DNA of 64,000 bases from Centropus unirufus (lineage: Eukaryota; Chordata; Aves; Cuculiformes; Centropidae). The DNA lies in contig VYZI01000018.1 in NCBI GenBank assembly GCA_013397695.1, positions 4,693,523 to 4,757,522 on the forward strand. The letters are read 5' to 3'. Below the pieces are notes generated by a model that worked only from the letters and a program-made list of their open reading frames with translations, was not told where the DNA came from and did no database searches. Below, in pieces: positions 42,801-57,800 of the stretch. Positions within the stretch are counted from its first letter, which is position 1. Every line of letters begins with the position of its first letter. The position numbers and the translations under genes are program-made.

Positions 42801-45800
42801 ATACTGCAGGGACAAGCACGTGAGTATTCTTGTCAGTACCAGCCTCTGCCCTTCCCTACCTCAGTGAAAAGGGTAAGTTCCCTGACCCAACTCCTCCACT
42901 TCCTACACCCCAAGCTTCAAACCCTACCCACTATCTTCTCATGTCAAATGCACATTTCAGTCCTTTGCACCAACCAAACACCATCCTCTTCCTGCTGCCT
43001 CGCTCCTACCAACCCTGCTTTTCAGCTGGTTCTATTACAGCCTCCAAAACACCAGCCTCTGTCTGACCAGTGCTCTCTGGGCATTTGCATTCTCGTTCTA
43101 CATTCGCCTTCTCCCATCAGCTCTCAAGAACCCATTCTCTCTTATTGAGATTTTCACTAAAAACTGATTCTTTCATTTGCTCCTCATCTCTGAGTATTTC
43201 TGTCAACCCATTTCTTCCCTAAGATCCCCAGCTTGCCAGCTTGAGTCTTCCCACATCAACTATTCACTTGACCTGACATGTTCCCACTGCTCAACCAGGT
43301 TTCTCCTTCCAGTCCCAATCTTCAGCTCTTCAGTCAGCTTCAGTACTACAAGTATTCTGGATGCTCTTTGGACTCATTACATCCCAACCTCAATCCAAAA
43401 CTGAGCTTTGTCCAGTAAAAAAAAAATAGCCCAGGACAGAGAACAGGCACGTTCTAAGTAAATGTGAATATTTTTTTTAAAACCTAAAAATCGTAACACA
43501 TTTAAAAGCAGAATTTTAAAATAGAACGTGTCCGACAAATAAAAAAAAGCAGTATTACCAAACCCGGTGAATAAACACACAGAAATAATCAATATGAAGC
43601 ACGCATGTGCATGAACAGATCAAAACCAGTTTCTCACTCATCTTGAGGTGGCACAGCCAAGCCTCGCAAGTTAACATAACCTTAATTCTGCACCTTTCTG
43701 TATGAGCAGCGTGCATGGCAACGAGTGGTCAGCACATATATCACAGTCATCGTGAAAACTGTCTAATCTAAAGATCTAAATTAGCAGGTTCTTCCTCAGA
43801 ACCCATGCAAATAATTTACATATCAAATGGACAAAGAACTGTGGAATTAAGACTTATTATTCTAATAAGTAATTCAGGCAAAGACCTAGAGACAGATAAT
43901 AGGTAGATGCACAACACACGCTGCCCTCCAGCTGCCCCCATTATTATTAATTTTACCTTTCTTCTTTATCCAATGTTTTCTTCTCTGCAGAACTAATCTT
44001 TTTAGGTGGTACAGGAGGTGTCACCTTTCTGCATATCTCTTCAATTATACGTTTATTCAACCTGCTCTGTACAGCAGCTTTCAATAGAATTCTTTCTACT
44101 GCCGTCATTCCATCACCATGAGAGTATCTTGGAATTTCGGGGTGGATTAAAACATCCACATCATCCAGCCATGGAGGATAGTAAGAGTTCTGTTTTCCTG
44201 AGAGTTTGTGATGCAGTTTAATCAGCAAGGACAGGATGCTCTCCTTGACTTCTAGAATGGCTGTGGTTAGCTGTGGAGTTGCACCAGGCGCTGACCATTT
44301 CATAGACGTTTTGGGCCGAACCACCTGATTTGCCTCACTCGTGTTCCGATTGATAATCTCCTGAAATTTCTTCCTACGTTCTGCGACCAAACTGAACACT
44401 TGAGCTGTCCCTGAATTCTGGGGAAAGAGGGGAAAGATACTATGTCTCATTATAAAAAATACAAGAATAAACATCGTACATTTTAAAATAGTTGCTACGG
44501 TTTCATAACTAGGAGGAAAGGCTCAAAAAATTTTAAGTTTCCTTTCCCAAAATTTATTGAAATCTAGTATAGCAAAATACTAACTCTGCATGCCATGCTT
44601 TTTATACATATCTGTTAAATACAGCTGCATAAAAAGCAGAGTACAAAATGAAAATATCATCCACGCCAAAACAACTGACAACTGGCTTTGCTCTAGGGAA
44701 ACTTAGAATTCTGTTCTCCAAGCAGTATTTCCTTACTTTTTTTTCTGCAATATTCATAATTTCAGTATCTTTATGCCATTTAAATGTCTATTCAAGTCTA
44801 CTGAGCACTGCTGCAAAATGTAACTCCAAATCCCACACAGCTGAATGAGTAAGCCTACACATTCCCAGGGCCATTCTCCATTTTATGTGTATTTATTAGT
44901 GGAGATCCGGGAGCCACATACCGATATTTGCAAGCAGAGCTTGCTATTCAAGGCACATAAGCGTATGAGTGCAGTGTGTGACAAAGCCCATCAAATGTTT
45001 ATATTTTATGATACGCTTCCTTCTATGTATCCTTAATCTGGGATTGAAAGCAACTTGCATATGCTGGATCCATGGCAGAGAGTTAGGTTTCCGGAATAAT
45101 TTTAACACAAAATTAAAATGCTTTAACACCCGACCCTCTCCTTCTCAAATGGCTGGGCAGCCAAGAGACACCAAATGCTTCAGAGATCAACTATAAAAAT
45201 AGTATTCTGACAATCATGTCACCTATCTTTGTTTTTATCTATTTCATCTTGCCTACCGACTTTAAATTTTGATCTGGTTTTCTAACATTGAGATGTAAAA
45301 GAAATGTCCACTGTATTTCACTACAGCTGGCACACAATAATCTGAAGTGCTGGAGACAAAAGCAATCCTGACAAAGGGGATTAAATTAACTATCAGCTAT
45401 AAATCTTTCAGGACCCCACTACTTACACAGTCATTCTCCTTTAAGAAACAAAACAAAAAAATTAAACCTGCCATTAATAAATTCAAATATCTTTTCAGTG
45501 TAAGATTAAACATATCTAGATTCGAGAAAGCTAGGTCTACACTACATTATTAAATGTTAGTAATATCTTGGCAAGACAAAACAGGCCTAAACACAAAGCT
45601 CAAGCAGTAAGTTTGCTATTTGATAGAAACATTTTCTACTTGATATAAAGCTTCTTTTTCAAAATATGTATTAAAAATGTGAGGGCACTTTTTTGCTTGA
45701 AGTCTACTACCTGAAGAATATGAAAAGGCATGGGTCCCTACGATATAAATTGGAAGGAAATTCAGGAAAATTAGAAGACTTCACTGAATGTTAAGGTGAG

Positions 45801-48800
45801 CACAATTAAAGCCACGTTGCCAGTTAATTGCTTAGAAGAACAAACTGCACACAAATCTACCTCTCTCTGGAGGCTCTTCCGCCTTGAACTCTGGTAGGTT
45901 GAGGACAAAAAAAGTCATTAAATACATCATTTGTAAGGAGGTATCATTTGAAATAACTTCTAATTTCTCTTACACTTAGGAAAGATTACTGAAGGAAAAA
46001 ATATCCTAAGAATTCATAAAACAGTAAAAAAAAAATTCTAACAACAAAAAGACTTATCTAGGAAAAGGACTGGCATCTGTATTTACTTACTTGTGATGAA
46101 GCTAACCCATCAGAACTCGTGCTTGCAGGTGGTTCCCTCTTTACCTCTGGAGCAGTTTCTGGAACTCTTACTCGGACGTAGTTAATGAAGTGACGCATGT
46201 TAGAAACCAAGTTACTACCTGGAAACCAACTATCATGGCAACGCTCTTGTCCACCTGCAGATTCCTAAAAGCATAAGAAAAAAGATGTACTTTTTATTAC
46301 GTTACAATAATTCATGTTGCTTTTAGAACTGTATTACAGAGGCCATCATCTCTCCATGAGACAGGAACATTAAGTCAAACTGTACGTACCTCACGTACAG
46401 CTGATCTACCTCTTAAATTATATGACTGACTGAGAGCTACCGTGAGGACTACAAGTCTGATAAATACATAAATCTACACATTTGGTTTTAATATAATCAA
46501 TCAATCAAATACATCTGAATCATACAATCTCTGGGGAAAAAAAGCATAAAAGATTCTTGGCCATAAGCAATGTTGAACAGTATACAATAAGGAAACTTGG
46601 AATCACTAGAATAATGGCTTTTTATCATCAAATTTTCATCAAAAGCACAGCTAAATTTTTGGCTCATTCGCATATATATATATAATTCTCATACAGCACT
46701 TTAGCAAGAAGATGTTCAGTGACATAAATTTCTGTTGTAAATCTAGAAATCTAAGCATATTTTAAATTCAAGCATTGTAAGGGGGTTTTTTTGCACCCAA
46801 TTTCAAGTACTAATTTACAGTGTAGGAAAGATGGAACTAATCTGTGCTGTCGGGTTAGAGATAGACCTAGATATAGAAATAGAATAGATACAGAAATTGT
46901 TGAAAAACATAACAAGATTCTATACACCTCTTCACAATAATATGCATTTTTCTTATACTTTTTTGCTAAGTGGATCCCTGCTTAAATAAAGATGTTTTGT
47001 TCTAATTCCTAAGGTAAAATTATAGTTTTAATAAATACACATTTTTAAAGAATACCAAACCATTAGACAATACTTCTATATTTTAATGAAAAAGGATGAT
47101 ATTTTTTTCTTACCTCTTCATCTGACTCTTGTTCTGGAGAATTTTCCAACCCCAGCTCAATCAAATACAAAACCATGCAAAGCACATGTTCTGATAAATT
47201 CTGATGATCCATTAATATCTAGGCAGAAACAAAGACATTCACATCTTAGCAGGTTTTATTTTTTATACTCTCACAATTCCTATTACAAAAAAAACCCAAC
47301 AAAACACCAAAAAACTAAAACAAGAACTCAAGAACTGCCAAAAACCTTATGGACATCCCGAACCTGAACTAACTGGAAGGTAAAGAAAGTAGAGAGGAGT
47401 CTCATATGAAGAAGTGCAAGATACTACCTACAAATCTGATCTCCAACCATGACATTCCAGGTTAGCCACGCTAGGAAAGGTAGAAGGAATTATGCCCCAT
47501 AGCTTTGAATGCATTAGGAGGAAGAATCAGTGCTGCTAAAGTTAAATTCAGGACAACTTTCCTGATTCTGATTTAAAGGGAAGAAAATGGCAAGAATCTG
47601 CAAGCTACCAGAAAAGCTGATGAGAAAATATGTTTAAAATTTCATTGTAGACAGGGTAATAAAGACATAATTACTTTTAGAGTGTAGTCTAGTAAAATTT
47701 TAAATAAGACTTGGTTTCAAACAGGCCCCGCTTCTTAAGTAGATGCACCTATCAGCAACATCAGAGAAATAAATGTTCTCTTAATTATGTCTGAGCAGCT
47801 GATTTAATCAAATTCAATCTGAGAACACAGAGAGATGAATTAATTAAAAAGATATTATAATTTGAGAACCATATGCAGTTGTACCAGTCAGAATCAAAAG
47901 TTATGTTGACTAATACTTCTGAAAAGTCAAATCATCAGATGTAGTTGACTGTTCTGTAGGCAGTCCCCAGAGTCAAGAGATATAAAGTCTGTCGTTAAAT
48001 GGCAAAGTTTCACAAGGAGGCAAAATATCATTTAAGTCAAGCCATGGAATTTATTGCTACAGTATTTTTACCATCCATAAATCTGGTAGAAATGCATTTG
48101 CCATTCCAGCTAAAAGAGCAACTCAGAAATTTTAAAATTCTCAAGATACAAGTCCTTGAAGCTTCTTAGTGTAGTAAGAGAAAAAAACTGCCCCTTCATC
48201 CCCCAAAATACAAGCAAGGCAGCAAAAGACAATGCATCCCTTCCCCGCATTCCACATTGTTGTTCCATGCCGAAATCCTGTTTCATCTTCTGCATAATCC
48301 CAAACTCTCCCCTTTTTCAGCAGCCTTCCGGCAAGTCTCCTTTCTAGTACCCTCTCCAGGTATGCTCCTTTCTCTACCTCCACTGTGTGCTACCACACCT
48401 CAGCCCCCTTCTTCAGCCTGCAATAACCAGGCAGCCCAGCCCCTGCAGCTGCCAGGCCCAAGTAGGCTTAAACATACTGCACACAGCAGCTTCTTTGGCC
48501 AAAATTATGGAAATCCCTGGGGAACAAGGTACTGCCCACTCCAGGCAAAGTTCTGTCCCGTCCCTGGCATGGGACATGCCCGGCCTGGGGCTTTCTTGGG
48601 ACTTCAGCTGTTCACAGAATAAAATGGACAGCCACTGAGCATGCACACAATGGAACTTTGCAACGTCTACGGTTGGGCTAAAGCCAGATCCAGCATCTTG
48701 ATAAAAGAACATTTAAACCATGGGGGAAGAGGATGTATTTTGTCCTCGCTCCAGGTCTTGGAAACTCATGCCAGAACAGGAAATCAGCATGAAATATGTC

Positions 48801-51800
48801 ATTTGTTGGTTAAATTTTGGCAAGAGAAGGAATCAGATGTCTGAGAATGGAAAACCTTGACCAACCACTAGAAGTTGCACTACTGATCTACCCAGATCTT
48901 CGTTCAACAGTCTCTGTACATGAAATTCAGTTTTCATCATAACAAATCTCCTTATATTATGGGTGAGGAACAATTAGTAGTAAAACCCTCAAGTTCTTAT
49001 ATTTTACATTGTTACAGTAGATTTTTTAAACTGCCCTAATTACATAGCAAAACTTATAGTTACTGAAGTCACTGAGTTGTAAGCAACACGAAGCTTTTGA
49101 GGAAAAAGTCCTTTTCAGGCAAAGATGAAATCTAGTGAATGAATTCAGATTAAATCTTAGGTCTTCACTCATCTTAATGAGACACTGACAACTTCTACTA
49201 CTTCACTAGAGAAACAAATCAGCTGAAAAATCTGGGAACAAGTGTGGCTCTTTGCGATTACCACACAGTTAACACCGCACTTATCAACGAAGTTTAACAG
49301 TGAAACAAAACAAGAGCTTCAGGGGTGCTGGGAGCTTTCAAACAGCACAAAAAGAAAGTCTGCCCAAGAAAAGCACTACACACTAAAACCACTCTTGATA
49401 GTCCCTTATCTGGCTCTGCAGCTCACAGGTTTGAAAGCACTTTCCAAGTACAAAGACAGGCTCAAAGTCCCAGTTTCTGATGAACACACTGCTCAAAAAA
49501 GGATGAGCTCCTTCAAGAGGGCAGCCAACCATCAAAGACAAAACCAAACACAATTTAAAGGCATCAGTTAATCCTGAAAAACAAGGGCCACATCATTATC
49601 AAAAGCCAGAATGTATCTGGGCAGCGATGTTAGAACCAACTGCAGTTATGCGATGTATTTGCCATTTAGGATCTAAAGCCATCACGAGAGCAAAAGGAAC
49701 ACCACTCACAGCGCCATGCTCCTTGAACAACAGTTCAAACGGTTAAGACGGTGCTCCTCAAAGCAGAGTAGGACTGCTCGTCCACTTGGCTACTTGACTG
49801 AGTGGATGTACATATGGAATAACCATTTGTGTGGTAATGAAAATGGAAGAAAAACAACATCATACAAGATTTGGCAAATACTGGACATAATGAGAATTAT
49901 GACTGTACCTTGTAAAGAAGCGTGAACAGCACAATGTGCAGGGTTTTACAGTGTAAAAGCTTTATAAGACCTTTGTAACTTGGATGTAGGAGTGTTCTCT
50001 TCTTGTAAGGAGGCCATGGGTTCCCAGGGAATTTACCACTTTGCTTTAAACTGTTGAAAAAAAAAAAAAAAAGAAACTTATGTCAAACACTGCAATAATG
50101 TAGACAGCTGCCACTGTTATAACTATCCCACATTCTTTTTTTTTTCCAGACCGACTTTAGAATTGATGAGCATTTCTAGGCCTTCTCATTTATTTAAGCA
50201 GAATTCCAAGAATTGGAATGCATACAAAAACTGACTTCAGTCTTACTCTCCTCTGGGCTACTCATTGATTTAAATGACCTTATATATACAAGTTCAATGA
50301 GTTTTTAATCACTGCTATGAATTTAAGAATTCTGTTTCCATTCTAAGAGGCACATAAGAGACATGGAAAACTTTTCACTTCACCCAGATCCACTAGACAC
50401 AATTAGCTGGAGGTGACAGTACCAATGCTATCAGAACACTTAATTTTTAAGTTCATGGCCAAGTTCAACACGAACCCACAATTCTAATAGCAAGCTGAAA
50501 CCCAGTGCAGTAGAAAACGGATTTATTTAACAGAATACTGCCTTGCTCAAAACTCACTTACAGAATGTTTACGATTACTCTTTGACTTAATGGACTGAGC
50601 ACAGTGGCACAGGATTATTTCACTAACTTTATTATAAAGGGTTTGAAATCCAATTTTTATTTCCACAGTGTGAAATAAAAAGACAACCAAATTAAATTCA
50701 ATTAAATAAAAATCTGCAAGGATAAGAGGCTGCAAGGGATAGATTGTTAAGGGACAGAATAAAGACCCAATAATCTTGCTTCTTAGCCTAAAAAGGTACC
50801 ACAAGTGTTTTTGCCTGTATTTAAATCACAGTCAAATTCCCCCTTGGTTTCTGTCATGGGTGAATACATAGAAGAGAAAACCAAAGAAACATCACCTTCA
50901 ATGTCATTTCAAAACACAGAACACTATTACTGTGCTTTATGTAGCTACATCTAAAATAAATAAAAAAAGATTCAGCTGCTTTTTTCGAGTAATTTGCAAG
51001 TGATTTTTAAACATTAACTTCTGGTTCAGTATTTTATCTGTGATGACAGACACTCCTTGGTCTGTGGCACTTCAGATGTATTTTTAAATATTTATGGAAG
51101 AGTAACAGACTAGGTCAAACAAAACCCAGGAACTACCTGTAAATTTATAAACTACATTGATAATACAATAGCATTACCAAACAGCAAAACCAGAAAATTT
51201 ATTGTGCAATGAGCAATAAATGATGTCACATCTCTTAAAGTGATTCCACTTACAATGCTGTGTATCTGTCCATCGCAGATTGCACATCTCTCCGGTAAAC
51301 CGTTCGAAGTATTACCATGACAGGATCAAACTCCTTATCCCAAACTTCAGCTGTTGTTTCAAAGATAAGCTGAATTAAAACTCTCTTTACAGAACTTACA
51401 ACTGATTCTAGATTATTTTCTTAACTAGTTTGAATTACGTAATTTTATATTCTGTAATAATTTTTTTCGCAGCAAAGTACAGTAATTTTAACTAATTCTT
51501 ACTACCTCCTCTCCTAATAATTCCTACTACTTATCAAGATATCAAAATTCCATCAAAAATATTTTTCTTAGCTCCAAAGCAAAACTTTAATCTATTCAGG
51601 CAATAGAAGTTCTCTTTTAATACACTTGATTTTAGCATCTTCTAGCTTTGTCAACTCTCACCCAATATAAACATGGGATAAAAGATAAAAAGAAAAATCA
51701 CACACATTTCTGATAAAACAACAGCTGTATCTCAGGCCAACGGGTTTGTCTGTTTTTTGGTTTTTTTTTTAAACAGAATCCAAATTAATTTTAAAATCTA

Positions 51801-54800
51801 AGTAAATGGTAACGATATAAAAACAGCCACCAAAACACCTTTTCCACACTCATCTTGCTTTGCTCTTTTTAATTTCCAAGTACATGCAAGGAAGGGTTTT
51901 AATTATTTTTCATTTGGTCCTTGATCAGTATGTGCCTTCTTGAAAACGGGGAGTAGAGACTGCAGAGCAGTTTGCAGGAAGGTGATATTTAACTGTGAGC
52001 CAAACGCCACCACAGTTTTTTTGTTCGGTCTCACAAATGGCCCAGTTTCTTATGAAATAACATTGATGAACAATGCTTTACAAACATGCTCTTTTTCCAT
52101 AACTAATAGCTATGCATTATTTTGGCATTAAAATCATAGTTATTGTCCAAACAGACTAAAAGTAAAGATAGCTCATTTACCACCTACTTTTTTTTTTCCC
52201 CTATTTACAACTTATTCACAAACAAAACTAAGCTTCCAACCCAAAGCCAAATGAATCTGTTAATTCTATGAACTGTTTGGAAGAGTTCAGCCCCCGTGAC
52301 ACAGCAATAGGAAGGCAAGATTCCATGATCCCATCAAAGGAAGAAGAAACCCAGCAGATGGACAATTTCAGCTCCACCAGCAGGCAGAACACAAGTACCT
52401 ACAACTTGCTTTCGAATTTTGACAGACAAAAGTAGGCAGTTCTATCACGCTTTTGAGATTAATTTCCCCCACACAGGAAGCAAGTGGTCTGTACCCCTAT
52501 TAACCCCTGCTAATGTTAACAGTTCTACAGATCTCCTCAAACACTGCTGAGAGAGAACACCTGGTATAGTTGCTAGTAAGGATGAAATACAATCAGATTT
52601 AGCTTGTGAAAAATCCATTTTTTCTGGACTAAGTTTGCTACTTGAGTCTGAAACACAGGCCAAACTTGTGTGAGCTGCTAATGCACTGCAAGGAAAGAAC
52701 CACCAGCGAGGGAGCCATATGGGGAATATTAGAAACACACACAGCTCTTCTTCAGCACACTAAACCCTGGGCAACAAGAAATATCATTTTTAATGCAAAT
52801 TGGTTTGATGAGTTTTTTTAACTGATGGTTCATGGAAGCAAAATCTGGGGCTTCTGCAATCAAAGTTGGGTTTTTTTCTCCCCTCTAAATGTTGCGAAAC
52901 AAGGGATTAGGGTGAAAGACTCTCAACCTGACTTGCTTAAACTGTGATAGGCCACAAACTACAATTCTTAAAAATAACTGGAACATCACCATTCTTTTTG
53001 GGAACCTTTATAGCTTTATAAAGATTCCGAGCACTTAGAAGGCTACAGTACACTATGCTGGCTTTTATTCCTGCAGAAGCTCTTTCTAGTCTTTATTACT
53101 TGAAGATAAATGGATTCTGCAGTGTTACAAATTACTTCAATATTCACTGCTATAGATGAGATACCTGAGCTGTTATTTTAAGATAAACAATCTTTTCCAG
53201 AGGTAAACCCTTAAAAAAACCTCTAACCACTATGTATTTAGGAAACCTGATACTTGGTTTAAATGTTGTGATTAAAAATATCATATTTTTTCCCCCTTCA
53301 CATTGTTATTAAAAAGATGAGCACATCACAAGCTCCAGAAACCAGACACGACCAAAGGAAATGCAGTTTTCAGAATATTAAAATAAAGTTATTTTAAATA
53401 CATAAATGTTAAGCTGCCTAATTACACATCAAGGAACCAAAAAGAATCAATTCCCAAGACTCTGGTTTCACAAAACTGCTTCACCGGTTGTTAATTTGCA
53501 TAAATGTTAGAGCTTCACTGACTCATCGGCCTCCCAGTACCAAAGCTGGCAAACAAGTCAGTCCAGTGTTGGTTCCTACATTAACATTGCCAACAAAAAA
53601 AATCCACAAAAAAAAAAGCACAGCTTGCAAATCAAATGGTTTCAAAATTGTCAGACCCCAACTCTGCCATTCTCAAGGCACGTACCCAGAGGAGGAAGGA
53701 GTTAATCTTTCTACTGTTTTGCCATGACCTGAAGCACAACCAGAGCACATGGAGCATTTCAGATTCCTACAGGCTTATCTGTTCAGTGATAGGAAACAGG
53801 AATGGAACACCGAGTGCTTAAATTCTTCTGCTCCTTTGATACACCAACAATATGTCACTTCCAATTTAGATGGCAAGCTGCTACAGGGAAGAACCTTGTC
53901 CTTTCTGCACTTTAGAACAAAGTAGAACAATATTCTATAACCAGCCTAGTCTGAACTTTTCCTAGACCCTCACGACTGATGGGGAAAAACGTTAGATCCC
54001 ACTAAGACAGATAAGCAATTCTTTCTTTTATATTATGTAGCATATCGTTAATAATCAAAACAGTAGAAGTTTAAAGAAAATATTTTCACAACTGACACCT
54101 CACGAGCACAAGTAGTTCTAAACTGAATATATACATGAGCTTGGGTTTTTTTACGATAAAAACTCTGGTTAAGCATCTTACTGAGCAGGGGAGGACAATG
54201 ATTACTGTACCTTTAGGTGTATACATTCCTTGTTGCATGGAACCTCCAGGCTCAAAAACAGGAGCTTTAAAATCAGCAACTGCTGACAAGACCGATTCAA
54301 AGCTTAAGCTTCCTGGAATAATACCACTTTTGGGATTGGGGTTTTCTGGAATGTAATGTTGGCGTTAAGGAAAGCAAAGTTAACTTAGTTGCGGGACACA
54401 GCATTTTTCCTCTCTCTTGACATTTTAAGTGTCACATTTCAGAGTTTAGGTTTTGGCAGTGCCCAGTGTTTACCACAAGAGGTCTGTACGCTCCAGCTGC
54501 TGCGGAACAAGAATTATTACCAAAGTGAATCAGAGCCTATCTATGACATTAAACATTTTAAAACAAGACAATTGCTTCACATTTGGCTCAACAGGTAAGT
54601 ACTAAATCAGAAATAAATACTGCTACCTTTAACGTGTGTGTGTGTATACAGCAAGTAAGTTTTTGTACTTGTCTAACACTTTGTCTCTCTTCATAGCAAG
54701 ACTATTTTATCTTTACTGCTAAGTGCAGAAAAAGCAAGTAAATAGCTTGGGATCCATAAACTCAATAAGCAATTCTCTCTCTTGAATGGACTATTTCTCT

Positions 54801-57800
54801 TTTTTGGTAGCAATACTTAATTGACTTACTGACATTACCCCAAATCACAAATAGCACTTGTAAATAAGGAAATTTCTGCTAAGTGACAAGTGATGACTTG
54901 TATGGATCATTCATTTAACATAGTTAAGTGATTAGCTTAAGTGAATTTAAGCAATTAACTTATTTTTACATGTTCAAGTAACTGAGCTATTAGGTCATAC
55001 CGTAATAGTTCATAATTCTCATTACGTATTTGTAACTCTCAATCTCCTCCTTTCATGCCTTTATAAACCCTTAATATATTTGCTCAATGCCTATCCCTGG
55101 ATTGCAAGCTCTTCTGGGCGATCACCACAAGCTATTTAATGTGCCGACACAACTGAACACATTAACTGCAGTAAGACTTGGGCATTTGTATCCAGCAATT
55201 TGGAGACATGAAACATAACACTGCACAGAATGACCTCCTGGAGTTTGCTATTCTTCAAGGTAGACACTTCCCCCCGTAACACATTTCTAATTCAAATTAC
55301 TCTAATTTCAAAGCAGCATTTGGAAATATTATTTGCATTTTCCACTACTGATTGCAAAAGCCGATATAGCATAGCGTGGCTTCTTTTTATGCTGGCATAA
55401 AATAATCAGTAATCAAAGACTCAAATGCAGGTAAAGGTGATGCTTAGAGAACCTTTCTACAATGCCACTGGAAAATAAGACTTTTCACTTTACACCTAAA
55501 AGACTTCTGTTGTGTTAAAAAAAAAAAAAGTGAAGTTTAGCATTTTGTGTCAAAACTATTTTAAAACAATGACAAAGCATTGCATATTTTGTAAGAAAAA
55601 ATGAAGCTGGAGCAAATGCTTTTGCTGATAAGTACATGCAAACACATCTTTACACCATTTGTTGTAATCACATAAGCTGAAAACATGTTCAGGCTCCAAA
55701 ATCCCACTACTATCAAGGTACCTGTCACTCTCATTCATGCACACAGGTTGATATATTCCAAGGATATGAGATCCAATAACGAACTGTGGGTCCTGTCATT
55801 CATGCAGAGCTGGGCTACCATCTCTGCTCGGAGGATCTCATCATCTGTCATTCCTAGAACAGTAACATTTTAAAAGCCATTAAAATTGAAAGAATTTAAA
55901 ACAGAGGCAGCATGCATTTGTCATTAAGCGCAAGTTAAACTTGATACAAACATTAATCTTAAGTAATAATACAGTGCTATAAAAATACAGTGCTATAAAT
56001 ATACAGCGAAAAGAGGGGTGTGTGCAAATTTATTGACCCAGTCTCAGTCAGAAATGACATGTTCAAACTGAAACTGCTGTCCTTCTGAAAAGACAATGGT
56101 TTTTCATAGGATTACATACAAAAATCATCCACTTCATTGAAAGCCATTTTTCTCCATTTCTGTGTGTTCTGCCTACTTCCAATTCATAAAAGATTAAAAT
56201 TCAGTAACTGGCAATAATGAAATGTTGAATGTCTCAAGTTACTACATGGCTAATCAGCTGTATGGTTGTTGCTAAACAGTGCATATAAATCATCGGGCAG
56301 GCTATTTACATGCAAGTACTCCTAAACCAGTGATTCTTACCTAAATGTAAACGAAGACTTAACAGAAGGACCAAAAATGTTAAGGCTCCTTCCAACATGG
56401 ACCTTTCGTGCTCTGAATCAAGAACTGTATTTTGGTGCTGTGAGGCCATCGTTAACAGATCCACCACCTTAAATCTACACAGCAAAGACTGAAGTCAGAA
56501 ACATTATTTTCCAACATTAAAACACCAATGTGAAATGTACTGCTAAACTCAGGATCCCACTCACAACAACATAAAATGAACACAAAAATGAACTGTATAT
56601 AATGCAATAATATCCAAACACACATGACCACCCACCCCACCTCCCATTTTAAAATTTGAATTTTCATTTATCTATGCGGTGTGCTACAGTGATACTTAGT
56701 CCATATGAAAACATGTTATATTTATAAAATATAAAAGCTAACAAAATTAATGTTTTCAAACTCCAATTTTATTCTACCCAGAAAAGCAGACATACTTTTT
56801 TTTGTCTCTTACTATGGCAGCTCACATATTTCTACTTCAAGCTAGCAGATCCTGAAAGGTTGCCTATGAACCTGTGTAGAACTTAAAAAAACTCAAAAAA
56901 TGCTCAGAAAACAGATGTCTGAAGTTTCACTACTGCACTATAAATCAAAAGCCATGCCTGTATGAAAACAAGGATACACACTCTTTCCACAGAGCCCTTT
57001 CGCTTTGGCCAGGCAGAGTTGTACCACTCAAGATGCATATTGAATATCCACCTTTTCTTTCATTTGGCAAAAATTACTTAACAGCTAGCACAACACTGAA
57101 CAAGAGCATTCATCTTTTAACCCTACCTTTCAAAAACAGATGAAATAAAATAATCTGGGTCCAGCCTAGAGGCACAGACCTGTAGAAAAAGAATAAATTC
57201 ATTTTATTCAATAGTCAGTTTGTCAGCAAGCATTGCCTTGACATCTCAGAGAACATAACTTACTTGTAGCAGATAAATGTCAGGATCAATCATTGAATTG
57301 CAGAAATGTGACTGCACATAAGTCATGGCCTGTCCTTTAATTTGTAGGCCGTTTCTAACCCACATGTTGCTGTGAATTTCAGAAAGACTTGCCTGTTCAG
57401 AGAAAAGAAAATAAGATACAAATATTTCAGAGATTCTGCTACTCAGTTCATCGTTAACAGATCACCAATAAATTATCACACACACATATATATACACTAC
57501 ACCTTTACATAAAACTATGTGTTTTTACACTCATTTACTTCTCCCTGGGAGTGATGAATGAAAAGGAACCACTGTAAGTTTATGAAAGGTACCATACTTC
57601 CATTTGAGAGCATATTTCAGACAATGGAAGGTATTGAAGTGATTTATGTATTTATTTATTAAAAACTTTAAAAGTACTCCAGAGATTAAAGAATCATGTT
57701 CAAAGAGAAGAAGAAGAAGAACCTTTTGAAGGTGCTATAGTGAAAATTGTCATCATATTTCTCAGAGAATGACAACTAATGCCACATATTTAATTTTGGA

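Larger units (their letters stand above)
40207..43956 (-). other. UBR3 intron w15-w16
   Basis: 3750 bp. It contains an E-box cluster (41141-41180), an 18-bp direct repeat (41304-41339) and a long strand-asymmetric pyrimidine-rich segment (about 42830-43400). Confidence 0.9.

Noticed and set aside
42830..43404. Open frames of 75-94 aa on the plus strand
   Set aside because: They arise from a G-poor C/T-rich composition that depletes stop codons, with no protein similarity.
48257..48622. 121-aa plus-strand open frame, Pro/Leu-rich
   Set aside because: Overlapping open frames on both strands in a C-rich patch; no homology, start context or splice evidence.
54341..54351. U2-type acceptor TTCCAG for exon w10
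   Set aside because: It would lose conserved IPE residues and has no matching GT donor after exon w9; the AC acceptor with a U12 branch site explains everything.
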